Under the pieces are notes generated by a model. The model ran no database searches. It saw only the letters and a list, made by a program, of their open reading frames with translations, and was not told the origin of the DNA. From Inquilinus ginsengisoli_B (GTDB lineage: Bacteria > Pseudomonadota > Alphaproteobacteria > DSM-16000 > Inquilinaceae), in assembly GCF_050434925.1 (NCBI RefSeq), contig NZ_JBNDJK010000001.1:7688001-7752000 (forward strand): DNA of 64,000 nucleotides, in the 5' to 3' direction. Both the position numbers and the translations under genes were made by a program. Shown here piece by piece: positions 55,424 to 64,000 of the stretch (within the stretch, counting starts at the first letter, position 1; each line of letters opens with the position of its first letter).

Positions 55424-56409
55424 TCAGATCAGGTGGCAGGCTGCCTGGTGGCCGGGCGCGACCGGGCGCAGGGCCGGCCGCTCGGTGCGGCAGCGGTCGG
55501 TCGCCATCGGGCAGCGCGGGTGGAAATGGCAGCCGCTCGGCGGATGCAGGGGCGACGGGATCTCGCCCTTGATCGTCTCGAATTTGCGCTTGCGGTTGCT
55601 GAGCCGCGGCACCTCGTTCAGCAGGGCCACGGTGTAGGGGTGCAGCGGCCGGTCGAACAGCTCGGCGGTCGCCGCGGTCTCGACCACCCGGCCGAGATAC
55701 ATGATCACCACCCGGTCGCTGATATGCTCGACCACGCCGAGGTCGTGGCTGATGAACAGGTAGGTCAGGCCCAGATCTTGCCGCAGCTCCAGGAACAGGT
55801 TCAGGATCTGGGCCTGGATCGAGACGTCGAGTGCCGCGATGGATTCGTCGCAGACCAGGAAGTCCGGCTTCACCGCCAGGGCCCGGGCGATGCCGATGCG
55901 CTGGCGCTGGCCGCCGGAGAACTGGTGCGGGAAGCGGTCGCGATAGGCCGGGTCCAGCCCGACCCGGCGCATCACCTCCTGGACGTAGCCATCGGCCTCG
56001 CGCCGGCGCACCAGCCCGTGCACCCGCGGCGCCTCGCCGATGATGTCGCGCACCCGCTTGCGCGGGTTCAGCGAGGCGAAGGGGTCCTGGAAGATCATCT
56101 GCGCCTTCAGCCGGGCGTCGTGCGCCGCCTCGCCGGCCAGCCCGTCGATGTCCCCGCCGCGCCAGCGGAGGACGCCGTCGCTCTTTGGCAGGATGCCGGC
56201 CATCATCCGGCCCAGCGTGGACTTGCCGCAGCCGGATTCGCCGACTAGCCCCAGCACCTCGCCGGGCGCGATGGCGAGGTCAACGCCGTCGACGGCGTGC
56301 ACCGTCCGCTCCTCGACCTTCGCGCCCAGGAAGCGCGCCGCCTTCTCGGCATAGTCCAGCCGCTTGGTGAAGCGCTTGCCCAGGCCTGCGGCCTCGATCA
56401 GGGGCGTGG

Positions 56410-56413
<4 letters not shown>
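55424..56413 (-). CDS. oppF: Oligopeptide ABC transporter ATP-binding protein (OppF type)
   Basis: A protein of 329 residues: Walker A GLVGESGCGKSTLGRMM, Q-loop IFQDPFASLNPRKRV, signature FSGGQRQRIGIARALAV, Walker B FLVCDESIAALDVSIQ, H-loop LFISHDLGVVEHI, and the oligo_HPY extension with clustered Cys (SGCHFHPRCPMATDRC) that can carry a metal cluster. Walker B has E-S instead of E-P, as is common in OppF. ATG 56413 overlaps oppD by 4 bp. Confidence 0.92.
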
Positions 56414-57384
<971 letters not shown>

Positions 57385-57394
57385 CTCCGCGCCC

Positions 57395-58309
57395 TCACTT
57401 CTGCAGCCGGGGGTTCAGCGCCTCGCGCAGGCGATCGCCGACGATGTTGATCGAGAAGATCAGGGCCAGCAGCAGCAGGCCCGGGAACACGCTGATCCAG
57501 TACAGCCCGGCCAGCAGCACCTGGTAGCCGTTGGCGATCAGCAGGCCCAGCGACGGCTCGGTGATCGGCAGGCCGATGCCGAGGAAGCTCAGCGTCGCCT
57601 CGGCGGCGATCGCATGGGCGACCTGGATGGTGCCGATCACGATCACCGGCGGCAGGCAGTTCGGCAGCAAATGGCTGAACAGGATGCGCGCCTTGCTCAA
57701 GCCCAGGCACTGCGCCGCCTCGACATATTCCTTGCCGCGCTCGACCAGCGCCGCGGCGCGGACGGCGCGGGCGAAATAGGCCCATTGCACCACCACCAGG
57801 GCCAGGATGACCTTGCCCACCCCCTGCCCCAGCACGGCCAGCATCATCAGGGCGACCAGGATGGTGGGGAAGCCCAGCATCAGGTCGACGACGCGCATGA
57901 CCAGCGTGTCGATCTTCCCCCCGAAATAGGCGGCGACGAGGCCGAGCGTGGTGCCGACGGCCAGGGCGAAGACGCCGGACAGCACGCCGACGCCCAGGCT
58001 GGTGCGCAGCCCGTACAGCATCGCCGACAGCATGTCGCGGCCCTGGGCGTCGGTGCCCAGCCAGTAGGTCCAGCCGTCCATGCTCTCGCTGCCCGGCGGC
58101 AGGCGGCCGTCCATGATGCTGAGCGAGGCCAGGTCGTAGGGGTCCTGCGGCGCGATCCAGGGCGCCAGAATCGCCACGGCGACCAGCGCCAGGCAGGCAA
58201 TGGCGGCGAGCGTGGCGGCCTTGCTGCCCAGGATGCCGCGCAGCGCCTGGGCCAGGATGCCGTCGCCGAGCAGCGGCCGGCGGATCTTCGGGGTGGCGAT
58301 GTCGCTCAT
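57395..58309 (-). CDS. oppC: Oligopeptide ABC transporter permease (OppC type)
   Basis: A protein of 304 residues with the OppC_N region (LAPWIAPQDPYDLASLSIMDGRLPPG) and the WLGTDAQGRDMLSAMLYGLRTSL motif. The coupling segment is EYVEAAQCLGLSKARILFSHLLPN; AEATLSFLGIGLPITEPSLGLLI follows. About six membrane helices. ATG 58309 overlaps oppB by 4 bp. Confidence 0.93.
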   Translation of the reverse strand: MSDIATPKIRRPLLGDGILAQALRGILGSKAATLAAIACLALVAVAILAPWIAPQDPYDLASLSIMDGRLPPGSESMDGWTYWLGTDAQGRDMLSAMLYGLRTSLGVGVLSGVFALAVGTTLGLVAAYFGGKIDTLVMRVVDLMLGFPTILVALMMLAVLGQGVGKVILALVVVQWAYFARAVRAAALVERGKEYVEAAQCLGLSKARILFSHLLPNCLPPVIVIGTIQVAHAIAAEATLSFLGIGLPITEPSLGLLIANGYQVLLAGLYWISVFPGLLLLALIFSINIVGDRLREALNPRLQK

Positions 58310-59277
58310 GCGTCGGACAGCCGGACGCGGGGGTCGAGCACCGAGTACAAGATGTCGACCACCAGGTTGATGACGATGAACATGGCGACGACGATCAGCA
58401 GGTAGGCGACGATCACCGGCCGGTCGAGCCGCATGATGCTGTCGATGATCAGCTTGCCGACGCCGGGCCAGGCGAAGATGGTCTCGGTCACCGTGGCGAA
58501 GGCGATCAGCGACCCGAACTCCATGCCGATCACGGTGACGATCGGGATCAGGATGGTCTTCAGCACATGCACGAAGATGACCCGCCGCTCGGTCAGCCCC
58601 TTGGCCCGGGCGAACTTCACGAAGTCGAGCGGCAGGGTCTCGCGCATGCCGCTGCGGGTCAGGCGGATGATCAGCGAGACGTTGAACAGCGACAGGTTGA
58701 TTGCCGGCAGGATCAGATGGGTGAAACCGTCCCAGGTGGCGAGGCTGGTGTGCAGGCCCAGGATCTCGCCGGTGGCGCCGCGGCCGGTGGAGGGCAGCCA
58801 GCCGAGCATGACCGAGAAGACCATGATCAGCATCATGCCCTGCCAGAAACTGGGCAGGCTGAAGCCGAGGATCGAGCCGGTCATCACCGTGCGGTCGAAG
58901 CCGCTGCCGGCCTTCAGCCCCGACAGCACGCCGAGCGGGATGCCGATCACCAGCGACAGCAGCAGGGCGATGAAGGCCAGCTCCAGCGTCGCCGGCAGTC
59001 GCTCGAAGATCAGGCTGATCGAGGGCTGGTTGAAGACGAAGGACCGGCCGAGGTCGCCATGCAGCGCGTTGCCGAGGAAGGTCAGGTATTGCCGCCACAG
59101 CGGCTGGTCGAGGCCGAGCGACTGGACCGCCTGGGCGATCTCGGCCTGCGAGGCGTCGGCCGGCACCAGGATCTCGATCGGGTTGCCGATGGCATAGACG
59201 CCAAGGAAGACGAGGACCGAGGTGACCAGCAGCACGAAGCCGCTCTGCACCAGCCGGCGGATGATGAAGACGGTCAT
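58306..59277 (-). CDS. oppB: Oligopeptide ABC transporter permease (OppB type)
   Basis: A protein of 323 residues: MTVFIIRRLVQSGFVLLVTSVLVF start, ATLELAFIALLLSLVIGIPLGVLSG, coupling segment PLDFVKFARAKGLTERRVIFVHVLKT and TETIFAWPGVGKLIIDSIMRLDRPV. About six membrane helices. First gene of the leftward opp operon. Its start lies only 13 bp from a large nested inverted repeat (59290-59554) that must be part of its leader or promoter region; no clear ribosome site is seen before ATG 59277. Confidence 0.92.
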   Translation of the reverse strand: MTVFIIRRLVQSGFVLLVTSVLVFLGVYAIGNPIEILVPADASQAEIAQAVQSLGLDQPLWRQYLTFLGNALHGDLGRSFVFNQPSISLIFERLPATLELAFIALLLSLVIGIPLGVLSGLKAGSGFDRTVMTGSILGFSLPSFWQGMMLIMVFSVMLGWLPSTGRGATGEILGLHTSLATWDGFTHLILPAINLSLFNVSLIIRLTRSGMRETLPLDFVKFARAKGLTERRVIFVHVLKTILIPIVTVIGMEFGSLIAFATVTETIFAWPGVGKLIIDSIMRLDRPVIVAYLLIVVAMFIVINLVVDILYSVLDPRVRLSDA

Positions 59278-59289
59278 GGCCGGCCCCAG

Positions 59290-59554
59290 CCAGCATTTCT
59301 CACACTGCCTGCGCCCTGCGTCGCCTTGCGACGAGTCGAATGCGGGGGCGGGACGCGAAAAGCGTATCTGGCCATACGGTTGAGCGGCCCGCCCTCGCAG
59401 GCGGCCGTCGCAAGGCGACCCTCCGGGCCGTCGCCACAGGCCGGCAGGGTGCGTCGAACGGCTTGCCCGATGCCACCGCATCGCGCTGCGCCGCTCTCCT
59501 GCCCTGCCGGCCTGTGGCGACGGCGCAGGACGCAGGCAGTGTGAGAAATGCTGG
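59290..59554. repeat. 265-bp element with nested perfect inverted repeats upstream of oppB
   Basis: Perfect 24-bp outer arms at 59290-59313 and 59531-59554 (starting CCAGCATTTCTCACAC). Perfect 22-bp inner arms at 59428-59449 and 59502-59523 (starting CCGTCGCCACAGG). There are also smaller GTCGCCTTGCGACG-type arms. No transposase and no clear target duplication. It resembles a MITE or a structured leader. It takes up most of the 485-bp gap between oppB and the LysR gene; I see nothing coding in it. Confidence 0.85.
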
Positions 59555-59762
59555 TACCCGTCCCGGCGCGCGAATCCCGCATCTGCGTCCCTGCTTCGCT
59601 TATGATGGGCCTGCCGGGTGGACCCGGCGTGGCGAGGGGGACGTTAGGCGTGGGAGAGAACAGCCCGCAACATCATGCGGAATCCGCATCAGGCTATGCG
59701 CATTTCATGCGCTGGCCGGGCCCGACTCCATGCTTCGTGTCGCGGATATCGGTCCAGACGGC

Positions 59763-60692
59763 ATGAACGTCAAGCAGCTCGAGGCCTTCAAGGCGATCAT
59801 GCGCAGCGGCTCCACCACCGCCGCCGCCGCCCGGCTGGACCTGTCGCAATCGGCGGTCAGCCGCCTGCTGACCCAGCTGGAGGCCGAGCTTGGGCTGGAG
59901 CTGTTCGCCCGCGAGAAGGGCCGGCTGATCCCGACGCCGGAGGCGATCGGCCTGCTCGATTCGGTCGAGGACGCGGTCGACGGGGTGCAGCGGGTGCAGC
60001 ATGTGGCGGAGGCGCTGCGGACCGGCAATTCCGACCAGATCCTGCTGCGCATCGGCGTGCCGCACAGCATGTCGCAGACCATCCTGCCGCTGATCGTCGA
60101 GGAGTTCCTGGCTGACCACGGCAATGTCGCGCTGGAGATCCTGTCCGGCGCCTATCACGAGACCGAGCGCGCAGTGCTGACCCGCCAGGCCGATCTCGGC
60201 TTCGTCCGGCTGCCGACCGGCGAGGCCGGGATGGACACGGTCGCGATCGCCCGCACCACCAGCGTCTGCGTCATGCCGGAAGGCCACCGGCTGGCCGAGA
60301 AGGCGGTAGTGTCGGTCGAGGACCTGGAAGGCGAGCCGCTGGTGCTGCTGGGTCGGCAGCGCCCGGCGCGGGCGGAGATCGACCAGATGTTCCGGCGCGT
60401 GCATTTCCGGCCGCAGGTGCGGGTCGAGACCCACTCGGTCGGCTCGGCCTGCGCCTTCGCCGCGCAGGGGCTGGGGGTGACCATCGTCAACGCCCTGATG
60501 GCCAGCCATTTCCGGCAGCTGCCGATCGCCATCCGGCCGTTCCGGCCGCGGCTGTGGAACCAGTTCGGCCTGGCCTTCGCCGCCGGCCAGCCCCGCTCCC
60601 GCGCCGCCGACCGCTTCGCCGAGCATTTCCGCCGCCGCCTGCTCGACCTGCTGCGCGGGCTGGAAAGCGAGTTCCGGCCGGAGGCCGGATAG
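59763..60692 (+). CDS. LysR family transcriptional regulator
   Basis: A protein of 309 residues with a standard N-terminal HTH (LEAFKAIMRSGSTTAAAARLDLSQSAVSRLLTQLEAELGLELF) and a LysR substrate-binding domain (LRIGVPHSMSQTILPLIVEEFLADH, ADLGFVRLP, THSVGSACAFAAQGLGVTIV). ATG 59763 gives the typical LysR start; an in-frame ATG at 59730 is possible. It is divergent from the opp operon and is its likely regulator. The HTH resembles that of regulators of opine uptake (NocR/OccR-like), though this is only pattern similarity. Confidence 0.87.
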   Translation: MNVKQLEAFKAIMRSGSTTAAAARLDLSQSAVSRLLTQLEAELGLELFAREKGRLIPTPEAIGLLDSVEDAVDGVQRVQHVAEALRTGNSDQILLRIGVPHSMSQTILPLIVEEFLADHGNVALEILSGAYHETERAVLTRQADLGFVRLPTGEAGMDTVAIARTTSVCVMPEGHRLAEKAVVSVEDLEGEPLVLLGRQRPARAEIDQMFRRVHFRPQVRVETHSVGSACAFAAQGLGVTIVNALMASHFRQLPIAIRPFRPRLWNQFGLAFAAGQPRSRAADRFAEHFRRRLLDLLRGLESEFRPEAG

Positions 60693-60748
60693 AGGGCGCA
60701 AGGTCTTTGCAATGATGGGCAAGAACGACGGAGGGCATTTTAAGCACA

Positions 60749-60950
60749 TTGCCTCTCCCGCTTGCGGGAGAGGTCGGAAATCCGGAGGATTTCCGGGTGA
60801 GGGCCAGCGGCCTCACCAAGCTCGCGGACCTCGCCATGAGCGAGCGCGCGATCTGCCCGGTCCTGAAACAGTGATCCCGGCGTTGCCGCCGCACGCCCTC
60901 ACCCGGAGCCGCTTCGCGTCTCCGACCTCTCCCGCAAGCGGGAGAGGCAA
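60749..60950. repeat. CTCTCCCGC-ended repeat element, intergenic copy
   Basis: About 202 bp with inverted ends (TTGCCTCTCCCGC and GCGGGAGAGGCAA). Inner arms are CGGGTGAGGGC and GCCCTCACCCGGAGCCGC. Ends and inner arms match the element at 55212-55348; the centre is longer and different. It lies between the convergent LysR and GntR genes. Confidence 0.85.
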
Positions 60951-60989
60951 CACGTTGATGCGGTTGGGCAAAGTGCCTGCGTATCGCGC

Positions 60990-62000
60990 CTACCCATGCT
61001 CCGACGTCTTGGTCAGGTACGGCGCCAGGTTGGCCGGGACCGGGATCACCGCCAACGTCTTCAGCCGGGCGACGGCGCGGCGCTCGGCGGCCTGCAGATG
61101 CGTCTCCAGCACCGCCGCGGCAGCCGGCCAGGCCTCCTGCGCCAAGAGCTCCAGCACCAGGCGGTGCTCGGTCAGGATCGGCTGGTCGTCGGCGATGCCG
61201 AGCGAGCGGGTGAAGGCGTGGGTCGCCAGCAGCGGCAGCTGGTTGTGGCGCAGCGCGTCGGCCAGCCGGGCGTTCGGCGTCGCCAGCACGCAGCGGACAT
61301 GCAGGTCCTCCTCGACCGCGTCCATGATCTCGGGCAACGGCCCGGCCGCCTCGGCCCGGCGCAGCCGGTCCAGCATCGCCTCGACCTCGCCATGCGGCAG
61401 CGACGGCGCGGCGCTGACCAGGGCCGGCGGCTCGAGCAGCCGGCGCATCTCGTAGAGCTCGCGGATCGCCCGCGCCGTCAGCGGCCCGGCGATCCAGTGC
61501 GAGCTGGCGTTCTTCTCGATCAGCCCGCGCTCCTGCAGCCGGCCCAGCACGTCGCGGACCACGGTCCGGCTGACGCCGAAATGGTCGGCCATCTCGGCCT
61601 CGACGATGCGGTAGCGGCCGAACACCAGGCAGGAGGCGATCTGGCGCTCGGCGGTGGCGTAGATCCGCTCCCACGAGGCGCGGGACTGTTGCGCCTCGTC
61701 GATCTCCTCCGCCGCGTCCAGGCCGAAGCCGCGGATGTCGGCGCGCAGCGGCGCCACGCCGGCGGCTTCCGGCCCGACCAGGAAGCCGCGGCCCTCGAAG
61801 CGGTGGATCAGCCCGTCCGCCTCCAGCCGGGCCAGCGCCCGCTGCACCGGGGCGCGGCTGGTCTGGAAGACCTCGGCGATCGGGCCTTCCAGCAGCACCA
61901 GCCCGGCCGGCAGCCGCCCGACGCCGATCGACGACCGCAGCGCACGCTCGACGATCTCGTAGAGCCGCGGCGGGGACGCGTTCGTCGCCGTGTCCGTCAT
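60990..62000 (-). CDS. GntR family regulator with two winged-HTH domains and FCD domain
   Basis: A protein of 336 residues from ATG 62000. Unusually it has two GntR-type helix-turn-helix segments: IAEVFQTSRAPVQRALARLEADGLIHRF (about 45-72) and EMADHFGVSRTVVRDVLGRLQERGLIEKN (about 138-167). Each is followed by a wing. An FCD effector domain completes the protein (YEMRRLLEPPALV, EEDLHVRCVLA, TEHRLVLELLA). It is divergent from a PotA/PotB-like transporter across a 369-bp gap with two 18-bp direct repeats. The two DNA-binding units in one chain could recognise longer or paired sites. Confidence 0.85.
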   Translation of the reverse strand: MTDTATNASPPRLYEIVERALRSSIGVGRLPAGLVLLEGPIAEVFQTSRAPVQRALARLEADGLIHRFEGRGFLVGPEAAGVAPLRADIRGFGLDAAEEIDEAQQSRASWERIYATAERQIASCLVFGRYRIVEAEMADHFGVSRTVVRDVLGRLQERGLIEKNASSHWIAGPLTARAIRELYEMRRLLEPPALVSAAPSLPHGEVEAMLDRLRRAEAAGPLPEIMDAVEEDLHVRCVLATPNARLADALRHNQLPLLATHAFTRSLGIADDQPILTEHRLVLELLAQEAWPAAAAVLETHLQAAERRAVARLKTLAVIPVPANLAPYLTKTSEHG

Positions 62001-62369
62001 GTCCTGCAGCAGCGTCCCGCCAGTCCCGGTGATCCCCGTCCTCTGATGGCCCCCGCGGCGCCCCGGCGCAAGAGCCCGCTGCCCATCACGCAGGCACCGG
62101 CGCAGCAAAAATGACTATCGCATACCCAAAGCGCCACGCTGGGTCTCAGAGCTTGCCCGAAACTTGGACAGACAGCCCTGACGAGGCTGATAGGAACCAA
62201 ATCGCGCGACATGGCGAAGCTTTCAGTCACCACAAAAAGACTATTGCATACCAAAATCATTTTTGACTAGGCTTCGCGAGCCTCGCATCGAAACCGCACA
62301 GCGGCGACGCCGAACGACGCGGACAAGATGGCGGGGCTCAGGGCACGGCTTGGGGAGATTCGGGGACGC
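62001..62369. promoter_or_regulatory. Divergent regulatory region with two 18-bp direct repeats
   Basis: A 369-bp gap between the tandem-HTH GntR gene and the transporter ATPase gene. It holds GACTATCGCATACCCAAA (62113-62130) and GACTATTGCATACCAAAA (62239-62256), two mismatches apart, 126 bp start to start. The complement of the second contains TGGTATGCAATAG, similar to GntR half-sites. These are candidate binding sites for the adjacent regulator, spaced about 12 helical turns. A 264-bp open frame here (61997-62260, minus) shows no gene-like features. Confidence 0.5.
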
Positions 62370-63452
62370 ATGACTCTGCTCCTGGAACTGAGCGGCATCA
62401 CCAAGGCCTATGGCGGCGCGCCGGCGCTGAGCGACCTGTCGCTGGCGGTCGGCGCGGGCGAGTATCTGTCCATCCTGGGCCCCAGCGGCTCGGGTAAATC
62501 CACCATGCTGCGGGTGGTCGCCGGCTTCGAGACGCCGGATGACGGCGATGTGCGGCTGGAGGGCCGGTCGATCCTGTCGATGCCGGCGCATGAGCGCGGC
62601 ATCGGCTTCGTGTTCCAGGGGTTCGCCCTGTTCCCGCACATGACCGTCTTCGACAACGTCGCCTACGGCCTGCGCCACCGCAGCCGCGGCCCGGTGGCGG
62701 ACGAGGCGGAGGTGCGCCGCCGGGTCGGCGAGGCGCTGGAGCTGCTGGGCCTGACTGGCCTGGGCGGCCGCGCCGTCAGCCAGATCTCCGGCGGCCAGAA
62801 GCAGCGCGTCGCCCTGGCCCGCACCCTGGTCACCGATCCGAAGATCGTGCTGCTGGACGAGCCCCTGGGCGCGCTCGACGCCAATCTGCGCGAGCGGATG
62901 ATGATCGAGCTGAAGCGCATCCAGGCCCAGCTCGGCGGCACCTTCCTGCACGTCACCGGCAACGAGCAGGAGGCGCTGGCGATGGGCCACCGCACCGCCG
63001 TGCTGGACCGCGGCCGGATCGCCGAGATCAGCCCGCCGCAGACCCTGTACAACCGGCCCGGCTCGGTCCGCGTCGCGCGCTTCCTGAACTGCTACAACAT
63101 CTTCGAAGGCATTGTCGGCGACGGCGCCTTCCGCTTCGCCGAGGCCGCCCTGCCGCTGCCGGGCGAATCCACCGCGGGCGCCGCTGCCTACTGCATCCGC
63201 GCCGATAAGGTGACGGTGGTCGAGGAGACGGATCCGGCGGCGCCGGGCGAGGCCGCCCTGCCCGGCCGCTTCATCGCCAGCGAATATTCCGGCGCCCGGG
63301 TGACCTATCTGTTCGACGTCGCCGGCAGCCGGCCGGTCGAGGTCGAATACCATCTGAGCCACCGCCGGCCGGGGAGCTTCGACGCCGGGCGCCGCTATAC
63401 GCTGCGCTGGCCGGCGGCGGAGGCCCTCGTGTTCCGCGAGGGGCGGCGATGA
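62370..63452 (+). CDS. ABC transporter ATP-binding protein (PotA/FbpC-like) with atypical H-loop
   Basis: A protein of 360 residues from ATG 62370, with GGGGA just upstream. Walker A LGPSGSGKST, Q-loop FVFQGFALFPHMTV, signature ISGGQKQRVALARTL, Walker B IVLLDEPLGALD; a C-terminal TOBE-like domain (about 270-360). The usual switch histidine (VTHDQ) is replaced: the sequence is HVTGNEQEALAMG, with Gly197 where His is expected. It forms an operon with the permease that overlaps its stop by 4 bp. Spermidine/putrescine or a related amine is the family-level guess. Confidence 0.88.
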   Translation: MTLLLELSGITKAYGGAPALSDLSLAVGAGEYLSILGPSGSGKSTMLRVVAGFETPDDGDVRLEGRSILSMPAHERGIGFVFQGFALFPHMTVFDNVAYGLRHRSRGPVADEAEVRRRVGEALELLGLTGLGGRAVSQISGGQKQRVALARTLVTDPKIVLLDEPLGALDANLRERMMIELKRIQAQLGGTFLHVTGNEQEALAMGHRTAVLDRGRIAEISPPQTLYNRPGSVRVARFLNCYNIFEGIVGDGAFRFAEAALPLPGESTAGAAAYCIRADKVTVVEETDPAAPGEAALPGRFIASEYSGARVTYLFDVAGSRPVEVEYHLSHRRPGSFDAGRRYTLRWPAAEALVFREGRR

Positions 63453-64000
63453 GCGCCGGAGCGGAGACCATGACCGAGACCGCACCGGCCCCGATCCCGC
63501 GGCGGCGCACCGGGCGGCGGGTGGCGGCGCTGCTGGCGGCGCCAGGCGCCTTGTGGATGACCGCCTTCCTGGTCGTCCCGATCGCGATGATGGTCTATGT
63601 CAGCTTCTGGACCCAGAAGACCTTCACCATCGAACCGACGCTGACCCTGAAGAACTGGGCCACCTTCTTCGGCACCTCGACCTATCTGTCGGCGCTGTGG
63701 ACCACGGTCCGGATCTGGCTGATCGTGCTGGCGACGACGCTGGCGCTGGGCTACCCGGTCGCGCTGTATATCGGCCTGTTCGTCCGCAACAAGACGGTCC
63801 AGACCGTCCTCTTGGTGGTCTGCGTCGTGCCGTTCTGGACCTCGTTCCTGATCCGGGTGCTGGCCTGGCGCCCGATGCTGGGCACCGAGGGCGCGGTCAA
63901 CATCCTGCTGATGAAGCTGGGCGTGGTGTCGGAGCCGGTGGCCGGCCTGCTGTTCACCGAGCTCAGCGTCGTCATCGGCATGACCCAGATCTATGTCGTG
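63449..64000 (+). CDS. ABC transporter permease (PotB/PotH-like), 3' end beyond window
   Basis: Open from ATG 63449 (overlapping the ATPase stop as ATGA) to the window end, 184 residues. A cytoplasmic basic N-terminus (PRRRTGRRVAALLAAPGALW) leads into the first helix (FLVVPIAMMVYVSFWTQ); later segments are WLIVLATTLALGYPVALYI, VLLVVCVVPFWTSFLIRVLAW and LLFTELSVVIGMTQIYVV. The PFWTSFLIRVLAW motif is typical of PotB/PotH permeases. The EAA coupling loop lies beyond the edge. Confidence 0.85.
   Translation, partial: MSAGAETMTETAPAPIPRRRTGRRVAALLAAPGALWMTAFLVVPIAMMVYVSFWTQKTFTIEPTLTLKNWATFFGTSTYLSALWTTVRIWLIVLATTLALGYPVALYIGLFVRNKTVQTVLLVVCVVPFWTSFLIRVLAWRPMLGTEGAVNILLMKLGVVSEPVAGLLFTELSVVIGMTQIYVV

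Noticed and set aside
61997..62260. Open frame of 87 codons on the minus strand upstream of the tandem-HTH GntR gene
   Set aside because: Many Cys and Arg in low-complexity patterns, no ribosome site, and it covers the divergent promoter with the direct repeats.

Overview
The window is about 64 kb of GC-rich, gene-dense DNA with short intergenic gaps, many ATGA/GTGA start-stop overlaps and many solute ABC transporters. This fits a metabolically versatile alphaproteobacterium. The mix of HWE-kinase signalling, apiose/apionate enzymes, heterotetrameric sarcosine oxidase and transglutaminase/ATP-grasp genes suggests a soil- or plant-associated member of the Rhodospirillales (for example Inquilinus- or Azospirillum-like). 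That placement is an inference. I see no rRNA, tRNA, CRISPR array, integrase or transposase.

Layout. 1-9.0 kb: a D-apiose/D-apionate catabolic module. Leftward are a four-carbon acid-sugar kinase (cut by the window edge) and a RuBisCO-like protein; rightward are an ApnO-type oxidoisomerase, a CUT2 sugar ABC transporter, a DUF2291 lipoprotein and a Gfo/Idh/MocA dehydrogenase. 9.0-16.3 kb: a signalling island with a stand-alone CheB, a CheB-CheR-PAS-HWE kinase fusion, two receiver-only regulators and a class III nucleotide cyclase, followed by a small lipoprotein with 22-residue Cys repeats. 17.1-21.4 kb: GntR and tartrate dehydrogenase, then AraC and a NepI-like efflux pump. 21.4-26.9 kb: a leftward amino-sugar operon (NanE-type epimerase, CUT1 binding protein and permeases, RpiR regulator, ROK kinase). 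27.0-31.4 kb: a hybrid histidine kinase with one response regulator downstream and another divergent. 31.5-33.0 kb: an RTX protein gene broken by a frameshift. 33.1-39.2 kb: sarcosine oxidase soxBDAG and a GbdR-like regulator. 39.3-46.2 kb: the transglutaminase / circularly permuted ATP-grasp / alpha-E cluster. 46.4-51.5 kb: GntR, RpiB-like isomerase, beta-hydroxyacid dehydrogenase and a polar amino-acid type ABC transporter. 51.8-59.3 kb: a leftward oligopeptide ABC operon ending in a CocE/NonD hydrolase; its binding-protein gene carries an inserted repeat and a frameshift. 59.8-64 kb: LysR, a tandem-HTH GntR regulator, and the first two genes of a PotA/PotB-like transporter that runs off the window.

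Catabolic regions mostly pair one importer, a few enzymes and one regulator. Between them lie at least five kinds of palindromic repeat element: two copies of a G-run element of about 170 bp in opposite orientation, two copies of an element with CTCTCCCGC ends (one inside the 5' coding region of the peptide-binding protein), two alphaproteobacterial-style palindromes of about 80 bp beside the transglutaminase cluster, and a 265-bp nested inverted repeat just upstream of the peptide transporter. The repeats and the two frameshifted genes are the most unusual observations; the metabolic modules resemble known systems in new combinations.
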